A DNA stretch of 64,000 bases from Nitrospina sp052156635 (GTDB lineage: Bacteria > Nitrospinota > Nitrospinia > Nitrospinales > Nitrospinaceae), in assembly GCF_052156635.1 (NCBI RefSeq), contig NZ_JBQKUO010000001.1, positions 1 to 64,000 of the forward strand. Direction: 5' to 3'. Every line of letters begins with the position of its first letter. Within the stretch, counting starts at the first letter, position 1. Made by a program: the position numbers and the translations under genes. The notes beneath the pieces were generated by a model that was not told the origin of the DNA, ran no database searches, and worked only from the letters and a program-made list of their open reading frames with translations. Positions 61,651-64,000 of the stretch are shown here, one piece after another.

Positions 61651-63063
61651 ATGACCGAAAACCAGCAAGTCCGCGTCCGTTTCGCCCCCAGCCCCACAGG
61701 CACCCTGCACATCGGCGGCGTGCGCACCGCCCTGTTCAACTGGCTCTACGCCCGCCACCACGGCGGCACCTTCATCCTGCGCATCGAAGACACCGACCTC
61801 TCCCGCTCCACCGACGAATCCATCCAGGAGATCCTCTCGGCCATGCAGTGGCTCGGCCTCGACTACGACGAAGGCCCGTTCCGCCAGATGGAGCGGCAGG
61901 ACCGCTACCGCGAACAGCTGGCCCACCTGCTGGACGCGGGCAAGGCCTACCGCTGTTACTGCACGGCGGAAGAACTGGAAGCCAAACGCAAGGCACAGCA
62001 GGCGGCGGGCGAGAATCCGCGCTATGACGGCACCTGCCGCAACCGCACGGACCAGCCCACCGACCAGCCGCATGTGCTCCGCTTCAAGGCGCCGAAGGAG
62101 GGGACGGTCACCGTCAAGGACATCCTGCGCGGCAAAGTGAACTTCGAGCTGAAGGAAATGGACGACATCATCCTGCAACGCACCGACGGCACGCCGACCT
62201 ACAACTTCGTCGTCGTGGTGGACGACGCCGACATGCGGATCACCCACGTCATCCGCGGCGACGACCACCTGTCCAACACACCGAAGCAGGTATTGCTGTA
62301 CGACGCCCTCGGCGCGGCGCGGCCCGAGTTCGCGCACATCTCGATGATCCTCGGTCCCGACAAAACGCGGTTGAGCAAACGCCACGGCGCGACCTCCACC
62401 CTCGAATACAAAAAACAGGGCTACCTGCCGCACGCGCTCATCAATTATCTCGCGCGGCTCGGCTGGTCGCACGGTGACCAGGAACTGTTCACGCTGGAGG
62501 AAATGACCCAGCACTTCGCGCTGGAGAACGTCACCATCTCCGCCGCCGTGTTCAATCCGGAAAAACTGCTGTGGGTCAACGAGCAATGGATCCAGACCAG
62601 CCCGCCGGAAGAATTGGCAAAGCACCTGGAACCGGTTCTGGTGCAGGAAGGGTTGCTGGCCGAGGGACACGGCCGTTCGCAGGACGAGATCGCGCGCATC
62701 GTCCCGCCCCTGCAGAAACGCGCCAAGACGTTGGTGGAGATGGCCCACGGCGCCGCGTTTTATTTCAAAGACGAGGTAGAGTTCGACGAGAAGGCGAAGG
62801 AGAAGTTTCTTACGCCAGAGGTGAAACCGTGGTTCGAGAAGTTGTGCGCGGGGTTGGAGAAGATGGATGAGCCCTTGGAGCACGATGCCGTCGAGGCCCT
62901 GTTCAAGCAGGTGATCGAGGAAGAAGGCATCAAATTGAAGAACCTGGCCCAGCCCGTGCGCGTCGCCCTCACCGGCCAGACCGCCTCCCCCGGCATCTAC
63001 GATCTGTTTTTAATGCTGGGCAAAGACCGCTCCCTCACCCGCCTGCGGAATGGAGTTAATTAG
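61651..63063 (+). CDS. gltX: Glutamate--tRNA ligase
   Basis: 470 residues, normal bacterial length. HIGH-type motif in FAPSPTGTLHIGGVRTALFNWL, KMSKS-type motif in DKTRLSKRHGA, and the C-terminal anticodon-binding helical bundle. The zinc-binding region contains CYCTAEE. It charges tRNA-Glu for translation and tetrapyrrole synthesis. The stop codon is immediately followed by a palindromic repeat unit. Confidence 0.97.
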   Translation: MTENQQVRVRFAPSPTGTLHIGGVRTALFNWLYARHHGGTFILRIEDTDLSRSTDESIQEILSAMQWLGLDYDEGPFRQMERQDRYREQLAHLLDAGKAYRCYCTAEELEAKRKAQQAAGENPRYDGTCRNRTDQPTDQPHVLRFKAPKEGTVTVKDILRGKVNFELKEMDDIILQRTDGTPTYNFVVVVDDADMRITHVIRGDDHLSNTPKQVLLYDALGAARPEFAHISMILGPDKTRLSKRHGATSTLEYKKQGYLPHALINYLARLGWSHGDQELFTLEEMTQHFALENVTISAAVFNPEKLLWVNEQWIQTSPPEELAKHLEPVLVQEGLLAEGHGRSQDEIARIVPPLQKRAKTLVEMAHGAAFYFKDEVEFDEKAKEKFLTPEVKPWFEKLCAGLEKMDEPLEHDAVEALFKQVIEEEGIKLKNLAQPVRVALTGQTASPGIYDLFLMLGKDRSLTRLRNGVN

Positions 63064-63094
63064 TTCCCCCTTATGAGAGGGACTAGGGGAGGTT
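63064..63094. repeat. Palindromic repeat unit A, CCCCC...GGGGA type
   Basis: TTCCCCCTTATGAGAGGG followed by ACTAGGGGAGG: a short hairpin with a trailing G-run complementary to the leading C-run. It starts directly at the gltX stop codon and belongs to the same class as the units at 63148 and 63971. Confidence 0.75.
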
Positions 63095-63110
63095 ACTTTC
63101 AGGTTAATAA

Positions 63111-63142
63111 ACATGAGGAGCTAAAGGCGACGAAGACAATGT
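63111..63142. repeat. Repeat unit of the GAGGAGC/GACGAAG class, copy 1
   Basis: ACATGAGGAGC...GGCGACGAAG...ATGT with inverted ACAT/ATGT ends. It resembles the dispersed GAGGAGC-GCGACGAAG repeats known from several bacterial genomes. A second copy is at 63197-63226. Confidence 0.6.
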
Positions 63143-63147
63143 AACAG

Positions 63148-63180
63148 TCCCCCCCTTTGCGAAAGAGGTTAGGGGGATTT
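63148..63180. repeat. Palindromic repeat unit B
   Basis: CCCCCCCTTTGCGAAAGAGG followed by TTAGGGGGATTT. Same layout as unit A and as the right-end copy at 63971-64000. Confidence 0.75.
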
Positions 63181-63196
63181 TTCATTAAGGTGTTTT

Positions 63197-63226
63197 AGTC
63201 TGAGGAGCCGCAGGCAACGAAGTCTA
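63197..63226. repeat. Repeat unit of the GAGGAGC/GACGAAG class, copy 2
   Basis: AGTCTGAGGAGCCGCAGGC followed by AACGAAGTCT. With unit B it repeats the order unit A + copy 1, so the two pairs look like a tandem duplication of about 85 bases. Confidence 0.6.
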
Positions 63227-63253
63227 TTTAATAAATTTTCAGGGTGTTCTACC

Positions 63254-63652
63254 ATGCCAGGTAAACATCGAAAACACCTCTTGCCTTACGACGAAACCCT
63301 CACCGACAAAGCCCGCGAACTGCGCAACCAACCCACTCCCGCTGAAAAACATTTCTGGCACCACCTGCGCCAGATGCCTTTCTATAAAGGCACCCGATTC
63401 AACCGCCAGAAACCCATCGGATCTTACATCGTCGATTTCTACTGCCATCACCATCAGTTGGTCATCGAAATCGATGGCGACACGCATGGCACAAATGCCG
63501 CGAAGGCGAAGGATTTAGAACGCACCGAATTTCTGGAAGCTCAGGGATTGACGGTGGTGCGATTCACCAACCGGGAAGTGATGCACAATATCGAAGGTGT
63601 GCTGGGCGAGGTAGAACGGGTCATTGGGAAGAAGGAGGAAAAATCCCCCTAG
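63254..63652 (+). CDS. DUF559 (Vsr-like) endonuclease-domain protein
   Basis: 132 residues. The DUF559 pattern is clear: TPAEKHFWHHLRQ, FNRQKPIGSYIVDFYCHHHQLVIEIDGDTH and GLTVVRFTNREV. The IVDFYC...VIEIDG part matches the restriction-endonuclease-like core (D...E-x-D), so a metal-dependent nuclease is likely but unproven. The last codons and the TAG stop lie inside the 30-bp inverted repeat at 63643-63672. The gene is surrounded by palindromic repeats on both sides. Confidence 0.9.
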   Translation: MPGKHRKHLLPYDETLTDKARELRNQPTPAEKHFWHHLRQMPFYKGTRFNRQKPIGSYIVDFYCHHHQLVIEIDGDTHGTNAAKAKDLERTEFLEAQGLTVVRFTNREVMHNIEGVLGEVERVIGKKEEKSP

Positions 63653-63672
63653 CCCCCTTCACAAAGGGGGAA
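63643..63672. repeat. Left copy of a perfect 30-bp inverted repeat
   Basis: ATCCCCCTAGCCCCCTTCAC and the ten bases after it are the exact reverse complement of 63971-64000. Each copy is itself palindromic (CCCCCTT...AAGGGGG). The copy provides the stop codon of the DUF559 gene. Confidence 0.9.
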
Positions 63673-63792
63673 CCGACCCATCTCCAAACCACAATAACTC
63701 CAGCGCCAAAACAAACTTTCCATCCCAATAAGCTTCAATACACCTCACCTTAAAGAACAGGGAAATCGTAATTCTTAAATAGGCTTCCAATA

Positions 63793-63967
63793 CTTCTCCC
63801 TTACAGGAGAAGGACTCGGGGGGGAATTATTTGTAACCGCCCCTCTTTCCTCACAAGAGAAGAGTTCAGCCATCCCCTCTTGTGAGAGGGCCCAGGGTTC
63901 CGTTTTAAGGAAGGATTCGGGATGCAGGTATTTGTAACCATCCCTTTCCCTCGAAGAGAGGGCGCAG
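63793..63967. repeat. Cluster of degenerate palindromic repeat units
   Basis: At least four units of the class CCCYYT-loop-ARRGGG-N-GGG: near 63793-63825, 63839-63870, 63874-63898 and 63942-63967. TATTTGTAACC occurs twice between them. The stretch 63673-63792 before them shows nothing recognisable. No coding sequence is present. Confidence 0.75.
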
Positions 63968-63970
63968 TTA

Positions 63971-64000
63971 TTCCCCCTTTGTGAAGGGGGCTAGGGGGAT
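63971..64000. repeat. Right copy of the perfect 30-bp inverted repeat, at the window end
   Basis: Begins TTCCCCCTTTGTGAAGGGGG and continues CTAGGGGGAT to the last base. Exact reverse complement of 63643-63672. The match may extend beyond the window. Confidence 0.9.

Overview
The window is high-GC bacterial chromosome, densely packed with genes on both strands. It most likely comes from a nitrite-oxidising bacterium of the Nitrospina type (Nitrospinota). The best clue is at the left edge: a minus-strand gene running off the window encodes the first 38 residues of a nitrite oxidoreductase beta subunit (NxrB). Other signs fit this view: many repeat proteins (TPR, ankyrin, leucine-rich), a multiheme cytochrome, several thiol-redox proteins and a soluble fumarate-reductase-like pair. 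The species assignment is inference from recognised protein sequence, not from a search.

Layout. 0-1.5 kb: the nxrB start and an upstream HExxH/zinc-ribbon protein. 1.8-6.6 kb: a large TPR protein and an unrecognised 619-aa protein, driven by divergent promoters that both match the sigma-70 consensus exactly. 6.7-11 kb: a B12-binding/radical SAM enzyme, a small acidic protein and a polyferredoxin with a lysine-rich linker. 11-16.8 kb: aspS, a DUF900 lipoprotein hydrolase, an ankyrin lipoprotein, RNase P RNA and a C4 zinc-ribbon protein. 17-20 kb: yajC-secD-secF. 20-24.4 kb: a secreted unknown, a YjfB-like motility protein with a sigma-28-type promoter, a NERD protein and a flavoprotein/Fe-S pair. 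24.6-28.5 kb: yebC-ruvC-ruvA-ruvB and a PHP phosphoesterase.

28.7-32.6 kb holds an envelope gene run: a metallophosphatase fused to a four-heme cytochrome, DsbA, a CtpA-type protease and a small protein. 32.7-35.4 kb is a minus-strand cluster of two leucine-rich-repeat proteins, a BNR-repeat protein and a MoaD/ThiS sulfur carrier. 35.5-42.4 kb carries a purine permease, a DHH-CBS-tRNA nucleotidyltransferase fusion, two thiol-redox proteins and an Mrp-type ATPase. 42.8-46.2 kb has a DUF4399 protein behind a long leader hairpin, a protease-TPR fusion, an M28 peptidase and a Nudix hydrolase. 46.4-54.4 kb has flgM (sigma-28-type and sigma-70-type promoters), rpmB, rel, recG, a NusG-II protein and an M1-type peptidase.

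54.5-61.5 kb carries a lipase-like hydrolase, an SplB-like radical SAM protein, a secreted protein, a NarL-family two-component system and two small secreted proteins. gltX follows. The last kilobase is a DUF559 endonuclease-like gene embedded in palindromic repeats, including a perfect 30-bp inverted pair that supplies the gene's stop codon.

No tRNA, rRNA, CRISPR array, transposase or prophage was seen. The regions most worth following up are the DUF559/repeat module, the nxrB-linked HExxH protein, the two sigma-28-type promoters and the 42.8-kb leader structure.
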